64,000 nucleotides of DNA from Paraburkholderia atlantica (GTDB taxonomy: Bacteria > Pseudomonadota > Gammaproteobacteria > Burkholderiales > Burkholderiaceae). The translations under genes were made by a program, and so were the position numbers. The stretch is taken from contig NZ_WHNQ01000010.1 of the NCBI RefSeq assembly GCF_009362785.1, positions 1-64,000 on the forward strand, in the 5' to 3' direction. Below are positions 44,877-54,906 of this stretch, one piece after another (positions within the stretch are counted from its first letter, which is position 1; each line of letters opens with the position of its first letter). The notes under the pieces are model-generated. The model was not told where the DNA came from and ran no database searches. It saw nothing but the letters and a program-made list of their open reading frames with translations.

Positions 44877-45829
44877 CCTTCACGATCACCTATCTGTTCT
44901 GGTTGCTCGGCATCGTGCTGCTGATCGTCGGCGGCATGATCGTTACGGACCGCCAGCATCCGCGCCGCTTCACGGCGGGCGGCTTCTGGATTCTTTACGC
45001 GCTGATCTTCCTGGTCGGCGACCGGCTGCCGCCGGCCGTGGTCGGAGTCGCGGTGATCGCAATGGCGCTGATCGCGGGCTTCGGCGGCGTCACGGCGGGC
45101 AAGCCGAAGACGCTGTCGCTCGAAACACGCCAGGCGAGCGCCGCGCGTCTGCGCAACAAGCTGTTCGTCCCCGCGCTGACGATTCCGGTCGTCACCGTGA
45201 TCATCACGTTGGCCGCAAGCCACCTGGTGTTCGGTGGCGTGCCGTTGATCGAGAAGGCCAACGTCACGCTGATCGGCTTTGGTCTTGGATGTGTGATCGC
45301 GCTCGCGATCGCCTGCGTGATCACGCGCGACACGGTCGGTCAGTCGATGAAGGAGGCGCGCCGCCTCGTCGATGCGCTGTCGTGGGCCGCGGTGCTGCCG
45401 CAGATGCTCGGCATGCTCGGCCTCGTGTTCTCGGACGCGGGCGTCGGCAAGGCGGTCGCGCACCTGACCACGTCGTATATCAGCCTCGACTACCGCTTCG
45501 TTGCGGTGGCCGTGTACTGCATCGGCATGGCGCTGTTCACGATGGTGATGGGCAACGGCTTCGCGGCGTTTCCGGTGATGACGGGCGGCGTCGGCGTGCC
45601 GATCCTCGTCGGCGTATTCCACGGCAACCCGGCCGTGATGGCCGCGATCGGCATGTTCTCCGGCTACTGCGGCACGCTGATGACGCCAATGGCCGCTAAC
45701 TTCAACATGGTGCCGGTCGCGCTGCTCGAATTACCCGACAAGAATGCGGTGATCAAGGCGCAGATTCCGACGGCGTTGACGCTGCTGGTGATCAATATTT
45801 TTCTGCTCAATTTCTTGATGTTTCTCTAG
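44873..45829 (+). CDS. DUF979 membrane protein, partner of DUF969
   Basis: This 318-residue membrane protein has about ten predicted helices. It begins TFTITYLFWLLGIVLLIVGG and carries MGNGFAAFPVMTGGVGVPIL and GYCGTLMTPMAANFNMVPVA, family signatures with a conserved polar pocket. It is translationally coupled to the DUF969 gene (ATGA). The two probably form one transporter that supplies 5-oxoproline to the Pxp enzymes upstream. Confidence 0.87.
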   Translation: MTFTITYLFWLLGIVLLIVGGMIVTDRQHPRRFTAGGFWILYALIFLVGDRLPPAVVGVAVIAMALIAGFGGVTAGKPKTLSLETRQASAARLRNKLFVPALTIPVVTVIITLAASHLVFGGVPLIEKANVTLIGFGLGCVIALAIACVITRDTVGQSMKEARRLVDALSWAAVLPQMLGMLGLVFSDAGVGKAVAHLTTSYISLDYRFVAVAVYCIGMALFTMVMGNGFAAFPVMTGGVGVPILVGVFHGNPAVMAAIGMFSGYCGTLMTPMAANFNMVPVALLELPDKNAVIKAQIPTALTLLVINIFLLNFLMFL

Positions 45830-45894
45830 TGCTGCTGACAAGCGCGTCGTTCAGACAAGCGGCGCGTGAAAAGACGCGAACGGTCTTGCGTCGC

Positions 45895-47155
45895 TCACCC
45901 CGCCTCCACCACGAAGCCGTGCTGCCGCAACAGCTGCAGCACGCCCTTCGGCCCACCCAGATGCAGCGCGCCGATCGCGACGAACAGCGGCTTGTTCGGC
46001 GCGGCGAGCTGCAGCATCTTCGCGACGAAGCGGCGATTGCGCTCGTAGACGATCCGGTTGTCAATCGAATCGGAGATGCGGAGATCGCGCGCGAGCTTCT
46101 CAGATTTGGCGGCCTGCCACGCGGCGATCGCATCGGCATCGCCGACCTGCCACAGACGATGCAGCGTGCGCACGTCCTGAACGTTCTGCGCCGGCGTCTG
46201 CACCAGATCCTGGGCGAGCATCTCTCGCTGCTGCGCGGCCGACAGTCCGGTGAACGAACGCATCTGCTGCGCGAGCGTTTCGAGTCCGACGATCTTGCCG
46301 CGCGTCTTCAGATACACGTTCTGCAATTGCGCTTCGGTGCCGTACTCCGTCTGCAGACCCGCTGACAGCGAGTCGTAGGTCTCGACCACCAGCGACGCAA
46401 GCCACGGCCGCATCTTCTTGATCGCATCGAGCGCGGCCGGGTTGCCGCGCAGCCGCAGCGCGAGCTTGTGCCATAACGGTTCGGGCAGCAGGCCCGGCAG
46501 GCAGTCGTGCTTGCACACGCCGTACCTGGAGACGTCGTCCTGCGACACCAGCAGTTCGTCCGGCGACAGTTCGAGCGCGAGCGTTGGCGACGCGGCGAGC
46601 GCCGCGAGGATCGGCGCGCGGAACGGCTGTCCCGCCGGATAGTCGGCCGGATCGCCGACGTGCAGCGTGCCGAGCACATAGATGGTGATATTGCCGCGTG
46701 TCGCGACATAGAACGGCATGCGCGCCGGTTGCTGACGCACCGGTCCGCTCGCGGTGGTGCCGGGCACCGGGGGCGGCGCAATCGACGGCGGTGGCGTGGC
46801 TGGCACAGTGACCGCCGGCCGGGCCGCCTGGGCCGCCTGGGCACTTTGGACTGGCGTATTGGCCGCCGCGCCGGCCGCGTCAGCGATGCCGGGCACGGCC
46901 ACGCCGACCGACAGCGCGCAGCCTAGCCGCAAAAAAGCGGACAGCGACGCGGGGAAAAATACGGAAAACAAGGCGCGCGCGAGCGCATCGACAAACGCAC
47001 AGAAAAACGCGGGAAAAAACTCGCTGACGAAGCTTCCAGCAAATGCGCCGCAGGGCGCGGCGCCTCCCGGCGCCCGCGCCCCGCGGCGCCGCGCGAAGGC
47101 GGCTATCCCGCCGCCCTCACACAAGCGGCGCGCAAGACGACGCGCCGCCACCCCA

Positions 47156-47163
<8 letters not shown>
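45895..47163 (-). CDS. TraB/GumN-family protein
   Basis: This protein matches the TraB/GumN (PrgY-type) family, with YVLGTLHVGDPADYP and FVAIGALHLGGPKGVLQLL as the two conserved histidine-containing ends of the domain. Such proteins are thought to be metal-dependent proteases or peptidases. The start is uncertain: ATG at 47163 overlaps the end of dppF by eight bases and gives an unusual Arg-rich, Phe/Ala-rich N-terminus of about 85 residues. A downstream TTG before FSVFFPASLSAFLRLGCAL would give a plain signal peptide. Confidence 0.85.
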
Positions 47164-48171
<1,008 letters not shown>

Positions 48172-48175
<4 letters not shown>

Positions 48176-49176
48176 CGGGCGCCTCCTTGCGTGTGAACGT
48201 TGGCGTCCTTCTCGAGGTTCAGCGGCTTGATGCAGCGCACGCGCGTGAACTCCGCGTGAGCGGGCAGTGGAGCGAGCGCGGGGCGCGCCTTCATGCAGTC
48301 GTCGACCACGTACTTGCAGCGCGGCGCGAACAGGCAGCCCTTGGGCCGGTCGTCGCGGCCCGGCACCATGCCCGGCAGCGCCGCGAGCCGCACCGCGCCG
48401 ACGTTGTGCTCGGGAATCGCGGCCAGCAGCGCTTCTGTGTACGGATGATGAGGCGCGGCGAAGATGTCGGGCACCTTGTTCGTCTCGATCACCTCGCCCG
48501 CGTACATCACGGCGACGCGCTGCGCGACCTCGGACACCACGGCCAGGTCGTGCGAAATCAGCACGAGCGCCATGCCGCGTTCCTTCTGCAGGCGCATCAG
48601 CAGTTCCATGATCTGCGCCTGGATCGTCACGTCGAGCGCGGTGGTCGGCTCGTCGGCGATCAGCAGCTTCGGGTTGCAGGCGATCGCCATCGCGATCATC
48701 ACGCGCTGGTTCATGCCGCCCGACATCTGATGCGGAAACGCGCCGACGCGGTTCTTCGCATCGGGAATGCCGACCTGATCCAGCAGTTCGAGCGCGCGTT
48801 TGTCGAGCGCGCTGCCGCGCAAGCCTTCGTGCAGTTTCAGCACTTCCTTGATCTGATAGCCGACCGTGTAGCTCGGGTTCAGGCTCGTCAGCGCGTCCTG
48901 GAACACCATCGCGATGTCCTTGCCGATGATCTTGCGGCGTTCCTTCGCGGAGGCGTTCAGCAGGTTCTTGCCGTCGAACGTGATTTCGTCGGCGGTGACC
49001 TTGCCGGGCGCGTCGATCAGGCCCATCAGCGCCATCATCGTCACGCTCTTGCCCGAGCCCGATTCGCCGACCACGCCGAGCACTTCGCCCGGCGCGACGT
49101 CCAGATTGATGCGGTCGACCGCGGGCAAGCCGCTGAAGTTGACCGCGAGATTGCGGATGGTCAGTAGATTGCTCAT
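48172..49176 (-). CDS. dppD: Dipeptide/oligopeptide ABC transporter ATP-binding protein DppD
   Basis: This 334-residue ATPase has Walker [16 protein letters not shown] (about 36-50), signature [16 protein letters not shown], Walker [13 protein letters not shown] and the C-terminal oligopeptide-permease motif [15 protein letters not shown]. It pairs with DppF. The start [14 protein letters not shown] at 49176 lies two bases after the dppC stop. Confidence 0.94.
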
Positions 49177-49178
49177 GG

Positions 49179-50096
49179 TCAGGCCATCCGTTTCAGTTTG
49201 GGGTCGAGCGCGTCGCGCAGCCCGTCGCCGAGCAGGTTGATCGCCAGCACCGAGATCAGGATGGACAGACCGGGCATCGTGACGATCCACCATGCGCTGT
49301 CGATGTAATCGCGCGCCGACGCGAGCATCGCGCCCCACTCCGCCGACGGCGGCTGCACGCCGAGGCCGAGGAAGCCGAGCGCGGCGGCATCGAGAATCGC
49401 CGACGAAAAGCCGAGAGTGGCCTGCACGATCAGCGGCGCGGTGCAGTTCGGCAGCACCTGCGAGAACATCAGCCGCAACGTGCTCGCACCCGCGACGCGC
49501 GAAGCGGTCACATACTCCTTCTGCAACTCGCCCTGCGCGGACGCGCGCGTCAGACGCACATAGCCCGGCAGCGCGACGATCGCGATCGCGAGCATCGTGT
49601 TGACGAGACCCGGACCGATGATCGCGACCACCGCGACCGCGAGCAGCAGCGACGGCAGCGCGAGCAGCACGTCCATGATGCGCATGATCGGCGTGTCGGC
49701 CCATTTCTCGAAGAACGCGGCGATGAGGCCGAGCACGACGCCCGGAATCAGCGCCAGCACGACCGACACGAAGCCGATCCAGAACGACAGCCGCGCGCCG
49801 TACATCAGACGCGAGAGGATGTCGCGGCCCGCTTCGTCGGTGCCGAGAATGAACTTCCAGTTGCCGCCGTCGAGCCACGCGGGCGGAATCTTCACGGAGT
49901 CGCGATACTGCTCGATCGGGCTGTGCGGCGCGATCAGCGGTGCGAAGATCGCGATGAAGATCAGCACCAGCACGATGATGCCCGCGCCGACCGCGCCGCG
50001 GTTGCGCGAGAAGTTCGCCCAGAATTCGCGTGCCGCGATGGCGCGGCCGCTCGGTGGGGTGACCGCTTGGGGGACGGTGTTTTGGATATCAGCCAT
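49179..50096 (-). CDS. dppC: Dipeptide ABC transporter permease DppC
   Basis: This 305-residue inner-membrane permease of the OppC/DppC type has about six helices. The N-terminal extension is followed by [20 protein letters not shown]. The EAA-type coupling loop is in [18 protein letters not shown]-like form (seen as [20 protein letters not shown]). Two ATGs (50102 and 50096) compete; GAGG lies nine bases before the second, which is preferred. The first ATG directly follows the dppB stop (TAAATG). Confidence 0.93.
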   Translation of the reverse strand: MADIQNTVPQAVTPPSGRAIAAREFWANFSRNRGAVGAGIIVLVLIFIAIFAPLIAPHSPIEQYRDSVKIPPAWLDGGNWKFILGTDEAGRDILSRLMYGARLSFWIGFVSVVLALIPGVVLGLIAAFFEKWADTPIMRIMDVLLALPSLLLAVAVVAIIGPGLVNTMLAIAIVALPGYVRLTRASAQGELQKEYVTASRVAGASTLRLMFSQVLPNCTAPLIVQATLGFSSAILDAAALGFLGLGVQPPSAEWGAMLASARDYIDSAWWIVTMPGLSILISVLAINLLGDGLRDALDPKLKRMA

Positions 50097-50102
50097 TGTC
50101 AT

Positions 50103-51113
50103 TTACCTCGTATGGCGGATGCGGGGATTCAACACGCCGTACAACAGATCGACGACGAGGTTCACGACGATCACCAGCGTCGCGATGAGCAGGATACCGC
50201 CCTGCACGACCGGATAATCGCGCCGGCCGATCGCGTCGATCAGCCATTTGCCGATGCCCGGCCACGAGAATAGCGTTTCGGTCAGCACGGCGCCCGCAAG
50301 CAGTGTGCCGACCTGCAGGCCGATCACGGTGACGACCGGAATCAGCGCATTGCGCAGCGCATGCACGACGATCACGCGTCCCGGCGACAAGCCCTTCGCT
50401 CGCGCGGTGCGGATGTAGTCCTCGCGCAGCACTTCGAGCATCGACGAGCGCGTCATGCGCGCGACGACCGCGAGCGGAATCGTGCCGAGCACGATCGCGG
50501 GCAGGATCAGGTGACTGAGCGCGGACTTGAACGCACCTTCGTCGGTGGACATCAGCGAGTCGATCAGCATGAAGCCGGTCAAGTGCGGAATGTCGTATTC
50601 GACCGCGATGCGGCCCGACACCGGCGTCAAGCCGAGCTTGACCGAGAACACCATGATGAGGATCAAGCCCCACCAGAAGATCGGCATCGAGTAGCCGGTC
50701 AGCGCGGTGCCCATCACGCCGTGATCGACCACCGTGCCGCGCCTCAGCGCCGCGAACACGCCCGCCGGCAGACCGACGATCAGCGCGAACAGCATCGCGC
50801 AGATCGACAGTTCGACGGTGGCGGGAAAGCGCGCGAGGAATTCGCCCATCACGCTGGTGTTGGTGATGATCGAGGTACCGAGGTTGCCGTGCAAGGCTCG
50901 GACGATGTAGTGGAAGTACTGGATCGGCAAGGGCTCGTCGAGCCCGAGGCGGTGCATCGCGGCCGCATGCATGGCGGGATCGACGCCGCGCTCGCCCATC
51001 ATCACTTCGATGGGGTCGCCCGGGATCAGGTGAATCAGCGCGAACGCGAGGATCGTGATGCCGATGAACGTCGGTATCACCATGCCGATGCGGCGCAAAA
51101 CGAAGCGGAACAT
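50103..51113 (-). CDS. dppB: Dipeptide ABC transporter permease DppB
   Basis: This 336-residue permease starts MFRFVLRRIGMVIPTFIGIT, the typical OppB/DppB first helix. The conserved RTARAKGLSPGRVIVVHALR coupling loop (about 220-239) contacts the ATPases. About six helices are predicted. It is separated from dppA1 by 140 bp that include a terminator-like hairpin, so its expression is probably lower than that of dppA1. Confidence 0.94.
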   Translation of the reverse strand: MFRFVLRRIGMVIPTFIGITILAFALIHLIPGDPIEVMMGERGVDPAMHAAAMHRLGLDEPLPIQYFHYIVRALHGNLGTSIITNTSVMGEFLARFPATVELSICAMLFALIVGLPAGVFAALRRGTVVDHGVMGTALTGYSMPIFWWGLILIMVFSVKLGLTPVSGRIAVEYDIPHLTGFMLIDSLMSTDEGAFKSALSHLILPAIVLGTIPLAVVARMTRSSMLEVLREDYIRTARAKGLSPGRVIVVHALRNALIPVVTVIGLQVGTLLAGAVLTETLFSWPGIGKWLIDAIGRRDYPVVQGGILLIATLVIVVNLVVDLLYGVLNPRIRHTR

Positions 51114-51138
51114 AGTTCGCTCCTATAGTACTGGTGAT

Positions 51139-51183
51139 GAAAAAACGCAACCGGCGACGAGGGCTCGTGACCCCGGTCGCCGG
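51139..51183 (-). terminator. Terminator/attenuator between dppA1 and dppB
   Basis: CCGGCGAC (51151-51158) pairs with GTCGCCGG (51176-51183), with further pairing inside, and six Ts follow on the minus strand. Such an element usually lets a binding-protein gene be expressed more than the permease genes behind it. Confidence 0.75.
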
Positions 51184-51253
51184 ACCATTTCGACCAGTTT
51201 TCTAACCGTGCGAAAGCGTACTCTACTGCGGCGTACTGTGCGAACTTTACGAA

Positions 51254-52885
51254 TTACTTGATGCTGACGCCGTCGAAGCGCGCGTAGCCGAGCGGTTCGA
51301 TGCGCATGTCGACCACCTTCTTGCTGACCGGCTGATAGACGGTCGAGTGTGCGATCGGCGAGAACGGCAGTTGCTGCGCGAAGATATGTTGCGCGTCGCC
51401 GTAGATCTTCGTGCGGGTCGGCACGTCCGAAGTCGTGCGGCCCTTCTGGATCAGATCGTCGAACGGCTTGTAGCACCACTTCGAGAAGTTGTTGCCGTTG
51501 ATCGCCTCGCAGCCGAGCAGCGTGCCGAGCCAGTTGTCCGGATCGCCGTTGTCGCCGGTCCAGCCGATCAGCATCGAGTCGTGTTCGCCCGCGTGCGCGC
51601 GCTTGATGTACTCACCCCATTCGTACGTGACGATCTTCGCCTTCACGCCGATCTTCGCCCAGTCCGCCTGGATCATTTCCGCCATCAGACGCGCGTTCGG
51701 GTTGTACGCGCGCTGCACCGGCATCGCCCACAGCGTGAGGTCGAAGCCGTTCGGGTAGCCCGCCTTCGCCAGCAGATCCTTCGCCTTGGCCGGATCGTAC
51801 GAGGCGGCCGGCAGGTTCTTGACGAACGACCATTGCGTCGGCGGCATCGGGTTCGTCGCGAGCTGGCCCGCGCCCTGGTAGACCGAGTCGATGATCGCCT
51901 TCTTGTTGATCGCCATGTCGAGCGCCTGACGCACTTCGAGCTTGTCGACCGGCTTGTGTGTCACGTTGTACGCGAGGTAGCCGAGGTTGAAGCCCGGCTG
52001 CGACGGCATGTCGATGTTCGGCTCGGCCTTCAGCGGCGCGATATCGGCCGGGCGCGGATAGCTCATCACCTGGCATTCGTCGCGCTTGATCTTCTGCACG
52101 CGCACGCCGGCGTCCGGCGTGATCGAGAAGATCAGCTTCGAGATCTGCACCGCGTTCGGCTTCCAGTATTCCGGATTGCCGTCGAAGCGGATCGTCGCGT
52201 CCTTCGTGTAGCTGCGGAAGATGAACGGACCGGTACCGACCGGGAACTGGTTGATGTCGGCGGCCTTGCCTGCCTTCAGCAGCTGATCCGCATATTCGGC
52301 CGACAAGATCGACGCATATTCCATCGCCAGATTCTGGATGAACGGCGCGTTGACTTCCTTCAGCGTGAACTTGACCGTGTACGGGTCGACTTTCTCGACG
52401 CTCGTGATCAGCTTGTCGAGGCCCATGTCGGTGAAGTACGGGAACTGCACCGGATACGCCTTGCGGAACGGCTGGTTCGGGTCGAGCATGCGCTGGAACG
52501 AGAACACCACGTCGTCCGCGTTGAATTCGCGCGTCGGCTTGAAGAACGAGGTGGTCTGGAACTTCACGCCGTGACGCAGATGGAACGTGTAGGTCTTGCC
52601 ATCGGGCGACACATCCCACTTCTCGGCGAGGCCGGGCTCGACCTTGGTGCCGCCGCGCTCGAATTCGACGAGGCGGTTATAGACGGTGAACGTGTTGGCC
52701 GTGAAGTCGACGCCCGTGGTGTATTGGGCCGGATCGAAACCCGCGGGACTGCCTTCCGAGCAGTAAACGAGGGTTTTGTTCGGAATCCCAGCGGCCTGCG
52801 CGCTCGTGACGCCAAGCAGGGATGCCGCTGCGGCTGCGACGAGCGTAGACACACGCGCGACGCGCAACAGATTGTTTTGCTTCAT
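51254..52885 (-). CDS. dppA: Dipeptide ABC transporter periplasmic binding protein, copy 1
   Basis: This 543-residue solute-binding protein (SBP family 5) has a signal peptide (LLRVARVSTLVAAAAASLLG, cleavage after AQA near residue 31). The mature part starts with KTLVYCSEGSPAGFDPAQYT, and the family segment RFDGNPEYWKPN lies near the middle. It binds dipeptides or related peptides. It is very similar by eye to the next gene upstream (copy 2), pointing to a tandem duplication. GGAGG precedes the ATG, and a promoter and a hairpin sit in its leader. Confidence 0.93.
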   Translation of the reverse strand: MKQNNLLRVARVSTLVAAAAASLLGVTSAQAAGIPNKTLVYCSEGSPAGFDPAQYTTGVDFTANTFTVYNRLVEFERGGTKVEPGLAEKWDVSPDGKTYTFHLRHGVKFQTTSFFKPTREFNADDVVFSFQRMLDPNQPFRKAYPVQFPYFTDMGLDKLITSVEKVDPYTVKFTLKEVNAPFIQNLAMEYASILSAEYADQLLKAGKAADINQFPVGTGPFIFRSYTKDATIRFDGNPEYWKPNAVQISKLIFSITPDAGVRVQKIKRDECQVMSYPRPADIAPLKAEPNIDMPSQPGFNLGYLAYNVTHKPVDKLEVRQALDMAINKKAIIDSVYQGAGQLATNPMPPTQWSFVKNLPAASYDPAKAKDLLAKAGYPNGFDLTLWAMPVQRAYNPNARLMAEMIQADWAKIGVKAKIVTYEWGEYIKRAHAGEHDSMLIGWTGDNGDPDNWLGTLLGCEAINGNNFSKWCYKPFDDLIQKGRTTSDVPTRTKIYGDAQHIFAQQLPFSPIAHSTVYQPVSKKVVDMRIEPLGYARFDGVSIK

Positions 52886-52903
52886 GTTTCCTCCAGGTTC
52901 AGG

Positions 52904-52919
52904 GCCGGCTTGCGCCGGC
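52904..52919 (-). promoter_or_regulatory. GCAA-loop hairpin in the dppA1 leader
   Basis: GCCGGC, the tetraloop GCAA and GCCGGC form a 6-bp stem between the inferred transcription start (about 52921) and the ribosome site. It may stabilise the mRNA or bind a regulator. Confidence 0.5.
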
Positions 52920-52927
52920 GTAGCGGG

Positions 52928-52956
52928 ATATTACTTGAGCTTGGGCCGGCCACCAA
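52928..52956 (-). promoter_or_regulatory. Internal promoter for dppA1
   Basis: On the minus strand, TTGGTG (52951-52956), exactly 17 bp and TAATAT (52928-52933). The inferred leader is about 36 nt. Confidence 0.6.
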
Positions 52957-53060
52957 GCGGAGCAAAATCCCTCTGTTGACGATAGGAAACACTTCGTGCA
53001 AACGTTTTTGCCACGGTACTGACACGGTCCGGACGGCCCGTTCGAGCCGCCCGGCGACGA

Positions 53061-53083
53061 AAGCGGCGCGAAAAGCGCGCCGC
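53061..53083 (-). terminator. Terminator after dppA2
   Basis: GCGGCGCG and CGCGCCGC form a perfect 8-bp stem around a 5-nt loop, followed by only TTTCG, so termination is probably partial. With the promoter at 52928-52956 it splits the two dppA copies into separate transcripts. Confidence 0.6.
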
Positions 53084-53089
53084 GTCCGC

Positions 53090-54748
53090 TTACTTCACCC
53101 CGACCTCCAGGAATTGCGTCGGTCCGAACGGATCGATCTTGAAGCCCGTCACGTTCTTGCTGATCGGCTGATACACGGTCGAATGCGCGATCGGCGTGAA
53201 CGGCACCTGGTCCTTGAAGATTTCCTGAGCCTGCGTATAGGCCTTCAGCCGATCGGGCATCTTGGTGGTGCTGCGGCCCTGCTTGATCAGATCGTCGTAA
53301 GGCTTGTAGCACCACTTCGAGAAGTTGCTGCCGTTGACCGCGTCGCAGCCGAGCAACACGCCGAGCCAGTTGTCCGGGTCGCCGTAGTCGCCGGTCCAGC
53401 CGATCAGCATCGCCTGATGCTCGCCGGCGTGCCCGCGGCGGATGTACTCGCCCCACTCGTACGTGGCGATATTCACCTTGACGCCGATCTTCGCCCAGTC
53501 CGACTGCAGCATTTCGGCCATCAGGCGCGCGTTCGGGTTATACGGGCGCTGCACCGGCATCGCCCACAGCGTCAGCTCGAAGCCGTCGGGGTAGCCGGCC
53601 TCCTTCAGCAGCGCTTTCGCCTTATCGACGTCGTACGGCGCGTCCTTCAGGCTCTTGTCGTAGCCCCATTGCGTCGGCGGCATCGGGTTGGTCGCGAGCT
53701 GGCCCGCACCCTGGTAGACCGCTTCGATGATCGCCTTCTTGTTGACCGACATGTCGAGCGCGCGGCGCACCAGCACGTTGTCGAGCGGCTTTTTGGTGGT
53801 GTTGTACGCGATATAGCCGAGGTTGAAGCCCACTTCGCTCGGCATCGCGAGCGACGCCTCGGCCTTCACGGTCGGGATGTCGGCCGGACGCGGATACGAC
53901 ATCACCTGGCATTCGCCGCGCTTCAGCTTTTGCAGGCGCACGGCCGGATCGACGGTGATCGCGAAGATCAGCTTGCCGACCTTCGCGACGCCCGGCTTCC
54001 AGTAGTCGGGGTTGCCGTCGAAGCGGATCGTGTCGTCCTTCGTATAGCTGCGGAAGATGAACGGACCCGTGCCGACCGGGTACTGGTTGATATCCGACGC
54101 CTTGCCCGCCTTCAGCAGCTGATCCGTGTATTCAGCCGACAGGATCGATGCGAAGGGCATCGCGATCTGCTGCAGGAACGGCGCGTCGACTTCCTTCAGC
54201 GTGAAGCGCACCGTGTACGGATCGAGCTTCTCGATCTTGGCGATGTTCTTCGCGAGACCGAGATCGTTGAAGTACGGGAAATTGACCGGATACGCCTTGC
54301 GGAACGGATTCTCGGGATCGCGCATGCGCTCGTAAGTGAACACGACGTCGTCCGCGTTGAATTCGCGGGTCGGCTTGAAATACGACGTGGTCTGGAATTT
54401 GACGCCGCGACGCAGATGGAAGGTATAGGTGAGGCCGTCGGGCGACACGTCCCACTTTTCGGCGAGTCCCGGCTCGATGTCCGTGCTGCCATGCGCAAAT
54501 TCGACGAGCCGGTTATAGACCGTGTACGAGCCGGCGCTGAACTCGACGCTGGTCGTGTACTGCGCGGTATCAAAGCCCGCCGGGCTGCCTTCGGAGCAGA
54601 AAATCAGCGTCTTGTCGGGCAGCGTGGCCGCCTGCGACGCGGCGGGCGCGAGGCCGCTCGTGGCGACCGCGAGCGCGGCGAGAGCCGGCAGGCAGAACTG
54701 GTGAAGCGCGAACAGTCGGTGTGCCGCAGTCATTCTTGTCACTGTCAT
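53090..54748 (-). CDS. dppA: Dipeptide ABC transporter periplasmic binding protein, copy 2
   Basis: This 552-residue SBP family 5 protein has a signal peptide (LPALAALAVATSGLAPAASQ, cleavage after AA near residue 40). The mature part begins KTLIFCSEGSPAGFDTAQYT, nearly the same as copy 1. Many blocks are shared, including QTTSYFKPTREFNADDVVF and GTGPFIFRSYTKDDTIRFDG. GGAGG lies before the ATG at 54748; the frame is open 18 codons further. A separate promoter precedes it, so the two copies may be expressed under different conditions or bind different ligands. Confidence 0.92.
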   Translation of the reverse strand: MTVTRMTAAHRLFALHQFCLPALAALAVATSGLAPAASQAATLPDKTLIFCSEGSPAGFDTAQYTTSVEFSAGSYTVYNRLVEFAHGSTDIEPGLAEKWDVSPDGLTYTFHLRRGVKFQTTSYFKPTREFNADDVVFTYERMRDPENPFRKAYPVNFPYFNDLGLAKNIAKIEKLDPYTVRFTLKEVDAPFLQQIAMPFASILSAEYTDQLLKAGKASDINQYPVGTGPFIFRSYTKDDTIRFDGNPDYWKPGVAKVGKLIFAITVDPAVRLQKLKRGECQVMSYPRPADIPTVKAEASLAMPSEVGFNLGYIAYNTTKKPLDNVLVRRALDMSVNKKAIIEAVYQGAGQLATNPMPPTQWGYDKSLKDAPYDVDKAKALLKEAGYPDGFELTLWAMPVQRPYNPNARLMAEMLQSDWAKIGVKVNIATYEWGEYIRRGHAGEHQAMLIGWTGDYGDPDNWLGVLLGCDAVNGSNFSKWCYKPYDDLIKQGRSTTKMPDRLKAYTQAQEIFKDQVPFTPIAHSTVYQPISKNVTGFKIDPFGPTQFLEVGVK

Positions 54749-54786
54749 ATCGTCCTCCGCACAGCAGCCGGGGTAGCTGCTTTTCG

Positions 54787-54815
54787 ATGATAGACAGCCC
54801 AAAAATGAGCTTCAA
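54787..54815 (-). promoter_or_regulatory. Promoter of dppA2
   Basis: On the minus strand, TTGAAG (54810-54815), exactly 17 bp and TATCAT (54787-54792), about 40 bp upstream of the ATG. Confidence 0.6.
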
Positions 54816-54872
54816 CAGGGACTTACCACGCTATTTGGGACAAATTCAAGACCCACGCCCGACTGGCGGGGA

Positions 54873-54897
54873 CCGCGCGGCCGTTGTGGCCGCGCGG
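54873..54897 (-). terminator. Hairpin downstream of metF
   Basis: CCGCGCGGCC and GGCCGCGCGG form a perfect 10-bp stem with a 5-nt loop, directly after the metF stop on the minus strand. No T tract follows, so termination may need Rho. Confidence 0.5.
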
Positions 54898-54906
54898 GCA
54901 TGGCCG

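Noticed and set aside
51347-54790. Open frame of over 1,100 codons on the plus strand across both dppA genes
   Set aside because: It is antisense to two clear binding-protein genes and even spans their intergenic gap. It is Arg/Val/Leu/His-rich without any domain pattern; long antisense frames are common at this GC content, and the paralogues share codon phase.
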